Origin: Pelomonas baiyunensis
GTDB taxonomy: Bacteria; Pseudomonadota; Gammaproteobacteria; Burkholderiales; Burkholderiaceae_C
Direction of reading: 5' to 3'
Assembly: GCF_043555935.1 (NCBI RefSeq)
Contig: NZ_JBIGIB010000001.1
Span: 62,001 to 126,000, forward strand
DNA length: 64,000 nt
The notes under the pieces are model-generated. The model made no database searches, was not told where the DNA came from, and saw only the letters and a program-made list of their open reading frames with translations. A program made the translations under genes and the position numbers. This document shows, piece after piece, positions 8,132-17,106 of the stretch (its first letter is position 1; each line of letters opens with the position of its first letter).

Positions 8132-10582
8132 ATGCGAACCCACCTCTCCCTCCGCACCCCCGCTGCCCGCCCCGGCGCTCCCTTTTGGGCCTTGACGATC
8201 TGCGCCGCAGCGGCCGCGTCCTTCGGCCTGGCGCCGTCGGCCTGGGCCCAGGCGCCTGCGCCCCTGCAAGCGGCTGACACCGCGCCAGATGCCTTGCCCG
8301 ACGCCGCCGTGGCGCCGGAGGGCGGCAACGTGCTGAAGGCAGTGGAGGTGAGCGTGAAGCGCACGCGGTCGTCCACCCGCCTGACCGCGCAAGACGTGCA
8401 GGCGCTGCTGCCCGGCACCAACCCCATCAAGGCCCTGCAAACGCTGCCCGGCGTGAGCTACCAAACCGCCGACCCCTGGGGCAACAACGAGCAGAACGCG
8501 TCGCTGTTCATCCACGGCTTCAGCACGCAGCAGCTGGGCTACACGCTCGACGGCGTTCCGCTGGGCGACCAGCAGTACGGCAACTACAACGGCCTGTCGC
8601 CCCAGCGCGCCATCAGCAGCGAAAACGTGCGCGGCGTGCTGCTGTCGTCGGGCGCGGGTGACCTGGCCACGGCCTCCACCAGCAACCTCGGCGGCACCAT
8701 CGAAACCTTCAGCAGCGACCCGCTGGCCCAGCGCCGCGTGTCGCTGGAGCAGACCTTGGGCAGCTATGCCGCCTCTCGTACCTTCGTGCGTGTGGACACC
8801 GGCGCGTTCGGCGAGGGCAACTCGGCCTACGTGTCCTTCCTGCGGCAAGACGCCCGCGCCTGGGACTTCAACGGGGAGCAAGGTGGCAAACAGGTCAACG
8901 GCAAGTTCGTGCGCGCCACGGGCGACGACAAGCTGACGCTTTACTTCAACTACAACGACAAGATCGAGCCCAACGAGGACTCCATCGTCCGCTCCAGCAC
9001 CGAGGCCTACCAGCCTGCCACGCGGCCGTTCTTCTACCCGGACCTGGCCGGCTACCTGGCCTACCTGAACCCCACCACCAGCGCCACGCCGGCGGCCGAG
9101 GGCAACAACTACCGCAACTACTACAGCGCCGCCCAGCGCACCGACTGGCTGGGCTACGCCAAGTACGACGCGCGCCTGAGCGAGCGCATGGTGTGGACGA
9201 ACCAGGCCTACTACCACCGCGACCAAGGCGCGGGTCTGGTGGCCGGCCCCATCGGCGTGGCCGGGCTGCCGGGGCTGTTCGGCGTGTACTTTCCCAACCA
9301 GAACCTCAAGCAGGTGTTCGGCAACTCCGGCATTGCGCTGCGCACCACCGAGTACGCCATCCACCGCGGCGGCGTGCTGTCGCGCCTGGACGCCGAGCTG
9401 GACGACCACCACCTGCAGGCCGGCCTGTGGGTGGAGCAAAACCGCTCGTCGGCCTACCGCCGCTGGTATGCGTTCGACATCAACAACCCCACCTCGCCCT
9501 ACGACAAGCCCACCGGCCATCCGCTGATCACCCAGTACGGCAGCGAGATCGACAACAAGGTGGTGCAGCTCTACCTGCAAGACGCGTGGACCGTGCAGCC
9601 CGGCCTCACGCTGCAGGCCGGCTTCAAGAGCAGCCTGCAGTTCGCGCAGGGCCGCTTCCCGGTGCAGCAAAAGGCCGGCTCCATCACCGGCAACTCGCCT
9701 GCGCTGCCCGAGGGCAAGATCGACACGCGGCGCTGGTTCCTGCCGCAGATCGGCGCCGTGTGGGACGTGACCGCGCGGGACCAGCTCTACGCCAACGTGC
9801 AGCAGAACCTGCGCCAGTTCGTGACCTACGGCGCCGGCGGCCTGTCGCCCTGGAGCCTGAGCAGCCAGGCGGGCTTTGACCTGTTCAAGGCGACGGCCAA
9901 GCCCGAAACCTCGGTCACCTACGACGCGGGCTACCGCATCAAGCGCCGCGTGGACAGCGGCGTGCTGACCGAGCTGGACGCGCAGTTCAGCGTCTACCAC
10001 GTCGACTTCCACAACCGCCTGCTGCAGATCGCGTCCACGCCGGTCATCAGCTCCATCAACCCGGGCAACCCCATCCTGGCCAACGTGGGCGGTGTCAGCA
10101 CCAACGGGGTGGACATCAGCGGCACGTTGCGCTTTGCGGGCGGCGTGTCGTTCTACAACGCGGTGTCGTACAACCGGTCGGTCTACAACAACGACTACCA
10201 AACCGGTGCTTCTGGCGCCACGGTGGCCACGCAGGGCAAGCAGGTGCCGGGCAGCCCGCAGCTGCTGGAGAAGTTCGTGCTGACCCTGCCGGTGGGCGGC
10301 GTGGAGGCCCAGCTGATTGGCGACTACGTGGGCAAGCGCTACGCCACGTTCACGAACGACAAGCAGGTGTCCAGCTACTTCCTCACCAGCCTGTCGCTGA
10401 CCGCACGCCTGCCGATGCTGACCGGCGAGCTGCTGAAGGACGCCAAGCTGCGCCTGACCGTCAGCAACGTGGCCAACAAGCAGGGTGACCTGAACGTGGT
10501 GGTGGGCTCGGCCACGAACACGTTCAACACCTATCCCATCCCGCCGCGGCAGGCTTACCTGACGTTCAGCACGGCGTTCTGA
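8132..10582 (+). CDS. TonB-dependent outer-membrane receptor
   Basis: An 816-residue receptor with a long signal peptide ending at SAWA (about residue 38), a plug with LPGTNPIKALQTLPGV and a beta-barrel ending in TFSTAF (terminal Phe). It is only distantly like the receptors at 3665 and 44849. The phosphodiesterase gene begins five bases after its stop, so the two form an operon and the receptor probably imports that enzyme's substrate or product, for example a glycerophosphodiester or another phosphate-containing molecule. Confidence 0.9.
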   Translation: MRTHLSLRTPAARPGAPFWALTICAAAAASFGLAPSAWAQAPAPLQAADTAPDALPDAAVAPEGGNVLKAVEVSVKRTRSSTRLTAQDVQALLPGTNPIKALQTLPGVSYQTADPWGNNEQNASLFIHGFSTQQLGYTLDGVPLGDQQYGNYNGLSPQRAISSENVRGVLLSSGAGDLATASTSNLGGTIETFSSDPLAQRRVSLEQTLGSYAASRTFVRVDTGAFGEGNSAYVSFLRQDARAWDFNGEQGGKQVNGKFVRATGDDKLTLYFNYNDKIEPNEDSIVRSSTEAYQPATRPFFYPDLAGYLAYLNPTTSATPAAEGNNYRNYYSAAQRTDWLGYAKYDARLSERMVWTNQAYYHRDQGAGLVAGPIGVAGLPGLFGVYFPNQNLKQVFGNSGIALRTTEYAIHRGGVLSRLDAELDDHHLQAGLWVEQNRSSAYRRWYAFDINNPTSPYDKPTGHPLITQYGSEIDNKVVQLYLQDAWTVQPGLTLQAGFKSSLQFAQGRFPVQQKAGSITGNSPALPEGKIDTRRWFLPQIGAVWDVTARDQLYANVQQNLRQFVTYGAGGLSPWSLSSQAGFDLFKATAKPETSVTYDAGYRIKRRVDSGVLTELDAQFSVYHVDFHNRLLQIASTPVISSINPGNPILANVGGVSTNGVDISGTLRFAGGVSFYNAVSYNRSVYNNDYQTGASGATVATQGKQVPGSPQLLEKFVLTLPVGGVEAQLIGDYVGKRYATFTNDKQVSSYFLTSLSLTARLPMLTGELLKDAKLRLTVSNVANKQGDLNVVVGSATNTFNTYPIPPRQAYLTFSTAF

Positions 10583-10587
10583 ACGGG

Positions 10588-11727
10588 ATGACCATGACTG
10601 CTCACGCCCCGCTCCAACACCCCGCCCGTCGCACCGCCCTGCAAGTGGGCCTGGCCCTGGCCGGCAGCCTGGCCCAGCCCTGGGCCGGCGCGCAGACCGA
10701 ACCCCGCCCCGCGCGTGCCCGCAAGGTCGAGGTGCTGGGCCACCGCGGCGCCTGCGCACTGCGGCCCGAGCACACGCTGGCGTCGTATGCCCAGGCGATC
10801 CGCGACGGTGCGGACTTCGTTGAGCCTGACCTGGTGTGCACGAAGGACGGCGTGCTGGTGGCGCGCCACGAGAACAACCTCAGCGAGACCACCGACGTGG
10901 TCCGCCACGCCGCGTTCGCGTCACGGCGCACGCGCAAGACCATCGACGGCAACGTGGAAGACGGCTGGTTCGTCGAAGACTTCACGCTGGCCGAGCTCAA
11001 GCGCCTGCGCGCCATCGAGCGCATTCCGCAGATCCGCCCGGGCAACACCGCGTACGACGGCCAGTTCCAGGTGCCCACGTTCGAGGAAATCATCGAGTTC
11101 GTGGCCGCCCAGTCGGCCACGGTCGGCCGCGTCATCGGGCTGGTGCCGGAGCTCAAGCATTCCAGCTACCACGCGGCTCTGGGCCTCGCGCTGGAAGACC
11201 GCTTCGTGCACACCGTGCAGGCGCACCACCACACGCGCACGCAGCCGCTCATCGTGCAGTCCTTCGAGCTGGCCAACCTCAAAGTGCTGCGCGAGAAGCT
11301 GGGCCGCCGCGAGGGCCTGCGGCTGATGCAACTGGTGGGCGCGCCCAACATGCCCACGGCCGACAGCGTGGCCGCCGGCAAGCCGCAGCTGTTCGAGACG
11401 GTGCTGACGCCGCAAGGCCTGAAGGCCCTGGCCGGCCATGTGGATGTGCTGGCCCCGCCCACGCGTGCGCTCATTCCGTGGGACGCCGCCCAGCGCCAGC
11501 TGCCGCCCACGCGCCTGATCGCCGATGCCCACGCGGCCGGCCTGCAGGTGCACACCTGGACGCTGCGCCCCGAGAACCGCTTCATGGCGGCCAACTTCCG
11601 CAGCGACGCCGGCGAGAACGCCCGCCACGAAGCCGGCGCCATTGCCGAGGCGCGCAGCTTCATCGCGGCTGGCGTGGACGGCTTCTTTGCGGACGATCCG
11701 GCCTTGGCCCGCCAAGCCGTCGGCTGA
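10588..11727 (+). CDS. glpQ: Periplasmic glycerophosphodiester phosphodiesterase
   Basis: 379 residues of the GlpQ/GDPD family, which hydrolyses glycerophosphodiesters to glycerol-3-phosphate and an alcohol. The signature GHRGA (H52, R53), metal ligands in EPDLV (E79, D81) and general base H94 are all present. The N-terminus carries ARRTALQ followed by a hydrophobic stretch, compatible with a Sec or Tat signal, so a periplasmic site is likely. It is co-transcribed with the receptor at 8132. Symbol assigned by family similarity. Confidence 0.88.
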   Translation: MTMTAHAPLQHPARRTALQVGLALAGSLAQPWAGAQTEPRPARARKVEVLGHRGACALRPEHTLASYAQAIRDGADFVEPDLVCTKDGVLVARHENNLSETTDVVRHAAFASRRTRKTIDGNVEDGWFVEDFTLAELKRLRAIERIPQIRPGNTAYDGQFQVPTFEEIIEFVAAQSATVGRVIGLVPELKHSSYHAALGLALEDRFVHTVQAHHHTRTQPLIVQSFELANLKVLREKLGRREGLRLMQLVGAPNMPTADSVAAGKPQLFETVLTPQGLKALAGHVDVLAPPTRALIPWDAAQRQLPPTRLIADAHAAGLQVHTWTLRPENRFMAANFRSDAGENARHEAGAIAEARSFIAAGVDGFFADDPALARQAVG

Positions 11728-11822
11728 GGCCTTCGGGCGGTCGGTTCAGCCGCTTCGTGCCGCCGCTGAATCGGTGCGTGGGGCGGGCGAGGAGCGGCGC
11801 TTTTCGACCGCCCTGAGGCCTG
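11726..11822. repeat. Nested inverted repeats after the phosphodiesterase gene
   Basis: An outer imperfect stem (start of arm AGGCCTTCGGGCGGTCG near 11727, complement CGACCGCCCTGAGGCCT near 11806-11822) encloses a second dyad around TTCAGC/GCTGAA. No T-run follows, so it may act as a Rho-assisted end for the upstream operon or simply be an intergenic palindrome. Confidence 0.35.
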
Positions 11823-11843
11823 CCCGCGCGTGCCTTCTTGTGC

Positions 11844-11863
11844 AAATGGTTGCGCTATCATTT
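11844..11863. promoter_or_regulatory. Predicted xylan-regulon operator before the SGNH esterase
   Basis: The 20-mer matches the palindrome AAATGGTAGCGCTACCATTT at 18 of 20 positions. Its right half contains a plausible -10 hexamer, TATCAT (11856-11861). It lies 32 bases before the esterase ATG. The same motif occurs before GH115, GH67/xyl and the receptor at 44849, and resembles the LacI-type xylose boxes described in Caulobacter and Xanthomonas. Confidence 0.6.
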
Positions 11864-11895
11864 GGCGACTTTCTTGCGGATGGAGTCGCCCGTCG

Positions 11896-13209
11896 ATGCG
11901 CGCACGTACCGGTCTTTCTTCGTTGACCCTCTCGGCCTGGGCGCTGGCCGCCGGGCTGCTGGCGGGGTGCGGCCACGCCCCGCAGCGGCCCGAGGCGCCA
12001 GCACCTTGGACGGCCGCCTGGGCCAGCGCGCAGCTGGCGCAAGCGCCCGCAGCGCCCGCAGCGCCTGCAGCGCCGTCAGCTGCTGCAGCTGCGGCCGCCG
12101 TGTGGCAGCCGCCGATGCGCGACGTGAGCCTGCGCCAGATCGTGCGGGTGGACGCAGCCGGCACGGCGCTGCGCGTGCGCATCAGCAACCTGTTCGGTGA
12201 CCAGCCGCTGAGCTTGGGCGCGGTAACCGTGGCCCGGGCCGACGGCGAAGCGCCGGTGGCTGCGTCGGTGCGCGCACTGCGCTTTGGTGGGCGGGTGGAG
12301 GTGCTGGTGCCGGCCCATGCCGAGGTGTGGAGCGACCCGCTGCCGTTGGCGGTGGCCCGGCAGGCCGACCTGGCCGTGCAGGTGCACGTGCGCGCCGGCC
12401 CGGCCCAGGCCACGGTGCACCCAGGCTCGCGCATGCGCAGCTGGGCGGTAGCCGGCAACCGGGTGGACGCAACCGATTGGCCCGAGGCCGTGGCGCAGGA
12501 GGGCTGGTGGCACTTGGCGGCGGTGGACGTGCAGGCGCCCCAGCCGCTGCCCGTGCTGGTGGCCACGGGCGACTCCATCACCGACGGATACGGCGTGCCC
12601 TCGGGCAGCTACCAGCGCTGGACGGATCAACTGTCGCGCCGGCTTGCGGCCCAGGGCCGTGACGTGGCCGTGGTGAACACCGGCATCGGCGGCGGGCGGC
12701 TGCTGCGCGATGGCCTGGGCCCGAACCTCGTGTCGCGCTTCGAGCGCGATGTGCTGGCCCGCAGCGGTGTGACGCACGCCGTGGTGCTGATCGGCGTGAA
12801 CGACCTGGGCGTGAGCCACCGCGGCAAGGCCACCACGGCCGAGTCCCGCGCCGCGCTGCTGGCCGAACTGAAAGCCGGCTTCACCGACCTGGCCACCCGG
12901 GCCCGCGAGCGCGGCGTGTGCCTGATCGGCGCGACCGTCATGCCCTATTCGGGCAGTGGCTACTACGCGCCCCAGGCCGAGAACGAGGCCGACCGGCAGG
13001 CGCTGAACGCCTGGTTGCGCGAGGCCGGGCGCTTCGATGCCTTGGTGGACTTCGACGCCTTGATGCGCGACCCGGCGCGGCCGGCCTACCTGCGCGCCGA
13101 GGTGGACAACGACGGCCTGCACCCGTCGCTGGCCGGCTACCGCGTGATGGCCGAGGCCTTCCCGGTGGAGGTGCTGGAGCGGCGCTGCAGCAAGGTCAGC
13201 GCCCCTTGA
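11896..13209 (+). CDS. SGNH/GDSL esterase, predicted lipoprotein
   Basis: 437 residues. A lipobox LLAGC (Cys25) follows a hydrophobic signal, so the start was set at 11896 rather than further upstream. An alanine/proline-rich linker (about residues 48-68) precedes the globular part. The SGNH blocks are clear: GDSIT (nucleophile S227), a Gly in NTGIGGG, GVND (N302) and DGLHPS (D406, H409). Such enzymes are often carbohydrate O-acetyl esterases. The upstream operator shared with the glucuronoxylan genes supports acetylxylan as substrate, an inference. Its end overlaps the convergent rraA-like gene by 14 bp. Confidence 0.82.
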   Translation: MRARTGLSSLTLSAWALAAGLLAGCGHAPQRPEAPAPWTAAWASAQLAQAPAAPAAPAAPSAAAAAAAVWQPPMRDVSLRQIVRVDAAGTALRVRISNLFGDQPLSLGAVTVARADGEAPVAASVRALRFGGRVEVLVPAHAEVWSDPLPLAVARQADLAVQVHVRAGPAQATVHPGSRMRSWAVAGNRVDATDWPEAVAQEGWWHLAAVDVQAPQPLPVLVATGDSITDGYGVPSGSYQRWTDQLSRRLAAQGRDVAVVNTGIGGGRLLRDGLGPNLVSRFERDVLARSGVTHAVVLIGVNDLGVSHRGKATTAESRAALLAELKAGFTDLATRARERGVCLIGATVMPYSGSGYYAPQAENEADRQALNAWLREAGRFDALVDFDALMRDPARPAYLRAEVDNDGLHPSLAGYRVMAEAFPVEVLERRCSKVSAP

Positions 13210-13906
13210 GCTGGCGCCATGCCGCGAAGCTGTCGGCCACGTCGGCGTCGGTCGGTGGGTACAGGCCCAGCACGCTGCGGCCGGCCAGCACCTGCTCCTG
13301 CACGTAGTCCTCGAACACGGTCATTTCCACCGCTTCGTTCGCAATCTCGTCGGCCAGGTGCGCGGGGATGACGATCACGCCCTCGGCGTCGCCCACGATC
13401 ACGTCGCCCGGGAACACCGGTGCGTCACCGCACCCGATGGGCTCGTTGATCGCGATGGCCTGGTGCAGCGTGAGGTTGGTGGGGGCGCTCGGGCGCGAGT
13501 GGTAGGCGGGCATCGTGTACTTGGCGATGTCCGGGCTGTCGCGAAAGCCGCCGTCCGTCACCACGCCGGCCACGCCGCGCACCATCAGTCGCGCGACGAG
13601 GATGCCGCCGGCTGACGCCGCGCGCGCGTCCTTGCGGCTGTCGATGACGAGCACCGCGCCGGCCGGGCATTCCTCCACCGCCACGCGCTGCGGGTGGCTG
13701 CGGTCCTTGAACACGGCGATGCCGTTGAGGTCCTCCCGCGCCGGGATGTAGCGCAGCGTGTAGGCCGGGCCCACCATGTTGGGCAGGCCAGGGTTGAGCG
13801 GCAGCACGCCCTGGATGAACTGGTGGTGCAGGCCGCGTTTGAACAGGGCGGTGCACAGCGTGGCGGTGCTGACGCCCATCAGCTTCGTGCGGGTGGTGGG
13901 GTTCAT
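13196..13906 (-). CDS. RraA-family class II pyruvate aldolase-like protein
   Basis: 236 residues of the RraA/HMG-aldolase fold. The metal/substrate motif GGFRD (Arg and Asp) of true HMG/CHA aldolases is intact, as is the GDVIVGDAEGVIVIP core. It is the last gene of an operon with a pentonate-type dehydratase, starting two bases after that gene's stop. Known homologues are 4-hydroxy-4-methyl-2-oxoglutarate aldolases or, wrongly by name, RNase E regulators. Here a role in processing the 2-keto-3-deoxy-pentonate made by the neighbour is more likely, giving pyruvate plus glycolaldehyde or performing dehydration. Confidence 0.8.
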   Translation of the reverse strand: MNPTTRTKLMGVSTATLCTALFKRGLHHQFIQGVLPLNPGLPNMVGPAYTLRYIPAREDLNGIAVFKDRSHPQRVAVEECPAGAVLVIDSRKDARAASAGGILVARLMVRGVAGVVTDGGFRDSPDIAKYTMPAYHSRPSAPTNLTLHQAIAINEPIGCGDAPVFPGDVIVGDAEGVIVIPAHLADEIANEAVEMTVFEDYVQEQVLAGRSVLGLYPPTDADVADSFAAWRQLKGR

Positions 13907-13908
13907 GG

Positions 13909-15642
13909 TCAATAGATGACGGGCTCGGGCACCGGAGCGCCGAACTGGGTTTCGAGGAAGTCGAAGTCGCAGCCCTCGTGGGCCTGCAGGATGTGGCGGC
14001 CGAACATCCAGCCGTAGCCGCGCTCGTAGCGCGGCGGAGGGGGCGTCCAGGCGGCGCGGCGGGCGGCGAGTTCCTCGTCGCTGACTTCGAGGTGGATGCT
14101 GCGGGCCGGCACGTCCACGGTGATGCGGTCGCCCGTCTTCACCAGGGCCAGCGGCCCGCCGATGAAAGCCTCGGGCGAGCAGTGCAGCAGGCAGCCGCCG
14201 TAGCTGGTGCCGCTCATGCGCGCGTCGGACAGGCGCAGCATGTCGGTCACGCCTTGTTTGAGCAGCTTGGTCGGGATGGGCAGCATGCCCCACTCGGGCA
14301 TGCCCGCGCCCTTGGGGCCGGCGTTGCGCAGCACGAGGATGTCGTCGCCCGTCACGTCGAGGTCCGGGTCGTCCACGGCGGCCTTGAGGCTGGGGTAGTC
14401 GTCAAAGACGATCGCGCGGCCGGTGTGGCGCAGCAGGTGCGGCGCCACCGCGCTGGGCTTGATGACCACGCCGTCCGGCGCCAGGTTGCCGCGCAGCACG
14501 GCCAGCGCCCCTTCGGCGTAGATGGGATTGTTCACGGGGCGGATGACGTCGTCGTTGAACACCTCGGCACCGGCGATGTTCTCGGCCACCGTCTTGCCGT
14601 TGACGGTGAGGGCCGAGACGTCGAGCTTGTCCCGCATCACGTGCATCAGTGCGGGCAGGCCGCCGGCGTAGAAGAAGTCTTCCATCAGGTAGCGGTCGCC
14701 GCTGGGCCGGATGTTGGCGATGACGCCCACGTGCCGGCTGGCCGCGTCGAAGTCGTCCAGCGTGACCGGCAGCCCCGCGCGGCGGCTGATGGCCACCAGG
14801 TGAATGATGGCGTTGGTGCTGCAGCCCATGGCCATGGCCACGGCAATCGCGTTCTGGAAGCTGCCCGGGCTGAGCAGGCGCGCGGGCGTGAGGTCGTCCC
14901 ACACCATCTGCACGATGCGCCGGCCGCACTCGGCCGACATGCGGATGTGGTTGGCGTCCGGTGCCGGAATGCTGCTGGCCCCGGGCAGCGTGAAGCCCAG
15001 CGCCTCGGCAATGCCCATCATGGTGGCGGCGGTGCCCATGGTCATGCAGGTGCCGTGGCTGCGGGCGATGCCGGCTTCCATCTCGGCCCAGGCGCGGTCA
15101 CTCAGGCGCCCGGCGCGACGTTCGTCCCAGTACTTGAAGGCGTCGCTGCCGCTGCCCAGCGCCTGGCCGCGCCAGTTGCCGCGCAGCATGGGGCCGGCAG
15201 GCAGGTAGATGCAGGGCAGGCCCATGCTCAGCGCGCCCATCAAGAGGCCCGGCGTGGTCTTGTCGCAGCCGCCCATCAGCACTGCGCCGTCTACCGGGTG
15301 GCTGCGCAGCAGCTCTTCCGTCTCCATCGCCAGGAAGTTGCGGTAGAGCATGGAGGTGGGCTTGACCATGCTCTCGCTCAGCGAGATGGCCGGCAGCTCC
15401 AGCGGCCAGCCGCCAGCCTGCAAGATGCCGCGCTTCACGTCCTCCACCCGCTGCTTGAAGTGGGTGTGGCACTGGTTGGCATCGCTCCAGGTGTTGACGA
15501 TGGCGATCACCGGTTTGGCCGTGAAGTCCTCGTGCGAATAGCCCATCTGCAGCACGCGGCTGCGGTGGCCGAAGCTGCGGAAGTCGTCCTTGGCGAACCA
15601 GCGCGCGCTGCGCAGGTCTGCGGCCCTCTTGGTGTTCGTCAT
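13909..15642 (-). CDS. IlvD/Edd-family sugar-acid dehydratase (L-arabinonate type)
   Basis: 577 residues. Iron-sulfur ligands are visible in NQCHTHF, GGCDKTTP and HGTCMTMG, with the family segment GPMLRGNWRG. The pattern is closest to L-arabinonate dehydratases of the sugar-acid branch (Rhizobium-type) rather than dihydroxy-acid dehydratase. It should turn L-arabinonate, or related D-fuconate/xylonate, into the 2-keto-3-deoxy acid. The gene overlaps the upstream aldehyde dehydrogenase and is followed directly by the RraA-like gene. Substrate choice among pentonates is inferred. Confidence 0.85.
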   Translation of the reverse strand: MTNTKRAADLRSARWFAKDDFRSFGHRSRVLQMGYSHEDFTAKPVIAIVNTWSDANQCHTHFKQRVEDVKRGILQAGGWPLELPAISLSESMVKPTSMLYRNFLAMETEELLRSHPVDGAVLMGGCDKTTPGLLMGALSMGLPCIYLPAGPMLRGNWRGQALGSGSDAFKYWDERRAGRLSDRAWAEMEAGIARSHGTCMTMGTAATMMGIAEALGFTLPGASSIPAPDANHIRMSAECGRRIVQMVWDDLTPARLLSPGSFQNAIAVAMAMGCSTNAIIHLVAISRRAGLPVTLDDFDAASRHVGVIANIRPSGDRYLMEDFFYAGGLPALMHVMRDKLDVSALTVNGKTVAENIAGAEVFNDDVIRPVNNPIYAEGALAVLRGNLAPDGVVIKPSAVAPHLLRHTGRAIVFDDYPSLKAAVDDPDLDVTGDDILVLRNAGPKGAGMPEWGMLPIPTKLLKQGVTDMLRLSDARMSGTSYGGCLLHCSPEAFIGGPLALVKTGDRITVDVPARSIHLEVSDEELAARRAAWTPPPPRYERGYGWMFGRHILQAHEGCDFDFLETQFGAPVPEPVIY

Positions 15643-17060
15643 GCCTGCCCCCGTGCGTCGATCAACCAGGCCGGCGCGTCTTGCAGGGCCACGGGCCGCA
15701 GGAAGCGGTCCAGGGCGGCATAGCCCACGCTGGTGCTGGCCGCGTGCGTGGACGACGGCCAGGGCCCGCCGTGTTGCTGCGCCCCCGTCACGGCAACGCC
15801 GGTGGGCACGCCGCTGAACAGCACGCGGCCGGCCAGCTGTTGCGCGGCGGTGATGAGGCGGCGGTGCTCGGGCGTGTCGTCATCGGCACCCCAGAGCGTG
15901 ACGGTCAGGCTGCCTTGCACGGCGGCCAGCACGGCCAGGGTGTCGTCCAGGTCGTTCACCGTCACCACCAGGCAGCTGGGGCCGAACACCTCGTCGCGCA
16001 GCGTGGCGTCGGCGATGAAGCGAGCGGCATCGGTGGCAAAGAGGTGGGCGCCCGGTGCGTCGCCGCCGGCCGGCGCGGCCACCAGGGTCTTCACGGCGGC
16101 ATGGCCGTGCAGCCGCGCCACGCGAGCGTTGAAGCCGGCGCGGATGCCGGCGTGCAGCATGGGGTGTGGCGCGGCGGCCGCGAGGTGCTCGGCCAGTTGG
16201 CGAACGAAAGCCTGGCTGGCGTCGTCCGGGCGCACCAGCAGCAGGCCCGGTCGGGTGCAGAACTGCCCGCAGCCCAGCGTGAGGCTGGCCGCCAGCGCAG
16301 CCGCAAGGGCCGGGCCTTGGGCCTGCAGCGCGGCGGGCAGGGCCACCACAGGGTTGAGCGAGCCCAGCTCGCCGTAGAACGGAATCGGCCGCGGGCGGGC
16401 GTTCGCCTCTTGCCACAGCGCGTGGCCACCCCGCAGGCTGCCGGTGAAGGCCACGGCGGCAATGGCCGGGTGCCGCACCAGCGCCACGCCCACCTCGGTG
16501 CCGGCGCCCTGCACCAGCTGCAGCACGCCGGGCGGCAGGCCCAGCTCGGCCGCGCACTGGCGTGCCAGGCTGAACACCGCTTGCGACAGGCCCGGGTGGC
16601 CCGGGTGGGCCTTCACCACCACCGGGCAGCCGGCGGCCAGGGCCGAGGCCGTGTCGCCGCCCAGCACGCTGAACGCGAACGGAAAGTTGCTGGCGGCAAA
16701 CACCGCCACCGGCCCCAGCGGCACGGCCACCCGCGTGAGGCGCGGGCGGCCCAGCGGCGGCGCGCCGGGAATGGCGGCGTCGTCCTGCACCGGGTGTGCG
16801 GCGTCTTGCTCCAGCTGCGTGGCAAACCCGCGCAGTTGGAAGGCGGTGCGGTCCAGCTCGCCGTTCAGGCGCGCGGTGCCGAGGCGGGTCTCAGCGTCGG
16901 CCAGCGGCACCAGGGTGTCGCGCGCGCCCAGCAGCGCGTCGGCCAAGGCGCGCAGCCAGGCGGCGCGGCGGGCGGGTGGCAATGCCGCGTAGGGGCCGGC
17001 GGCCAGGGCTGCCGCGGTGCAGGCCGCGTTCAGGTCGATGCAGGGGGTGTCGGGCAGCAT
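15639..17060 (-). CDS. 2,5-dioxovalerate (alpha-ketoglutarate semialdehyde) dehydrogenase
   Basis: 473 residues of the aldehyde dehydrogenase superfamily. Catalytic residues N125 (ASNFPFAF), K150 (VVVKAHPGHPG), E231 (GELGSLNP) and C268 (GQFCTRPG) are all present. The ASNFPFAF and KAHPGHPG blocks are characteristic of the NADP-linked ketoglutarate-semialdehyde dehydrogenase group. It would deliver alpha-ketoglutarate from oxidative pentose or aldarate breakdown. It could serve both the L-arabinose-type operon here and the uronate oxidation route at 41186-42984. The start at 17060 was picked because the ALDH fold begins there. Confidence 0.87.
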   Translation of the reverse strand: MLPDTPCIDLNAACTAAALAAGPYAALPPARRAAWLRALADALLGARDTLVPLADAETRLGTARLNGELDRTAFQLRGFATQLEQDAAHPVQDDAAIPGAPPLGRPRLTRVAVPLGPVAVFAASNFPFAFSVLGGDTASALAAGCPVVVKAHPGHPGLSQAVFSLARQCAAELGLPPGVLQLVQGAGTEVGVALVRHPAIAAVAFTGSLRGGHALWQEANARPRPIPFYGELGSLNPVVALPAALQAQGPALAAALAASLTLGCGQFCTRPGLLLVRPDDASQAFVRQLAEHLAAAAPHPMLHAGIRAGFNARVARLHGHAAVKTLVAAPAGGDAPGAHLFATDAARFIADATLRDEVFGPSCLVVTVNDLDDTLAVLAAVQGSLTVTLWGADDDTPEHRRLITAAQQLAGRVLFSGVPTGVAVTGAQQHGGPWPSSTHAASTSVGYAALDRFLRPVALQDAPAWLIDARGQA

Positions 17061-17106
17061 GGGGTGCGTTCGGATCGGGGCAGGGGCGGTGATGGGGCCG
17101 CGTGGT

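Noticed and set aside
13196..13906. RNase E regulator RraA
   Set aside because: The family name is shared, but the intact aldolase motif and operon context with a pentonate dehydratase favour metabolism.
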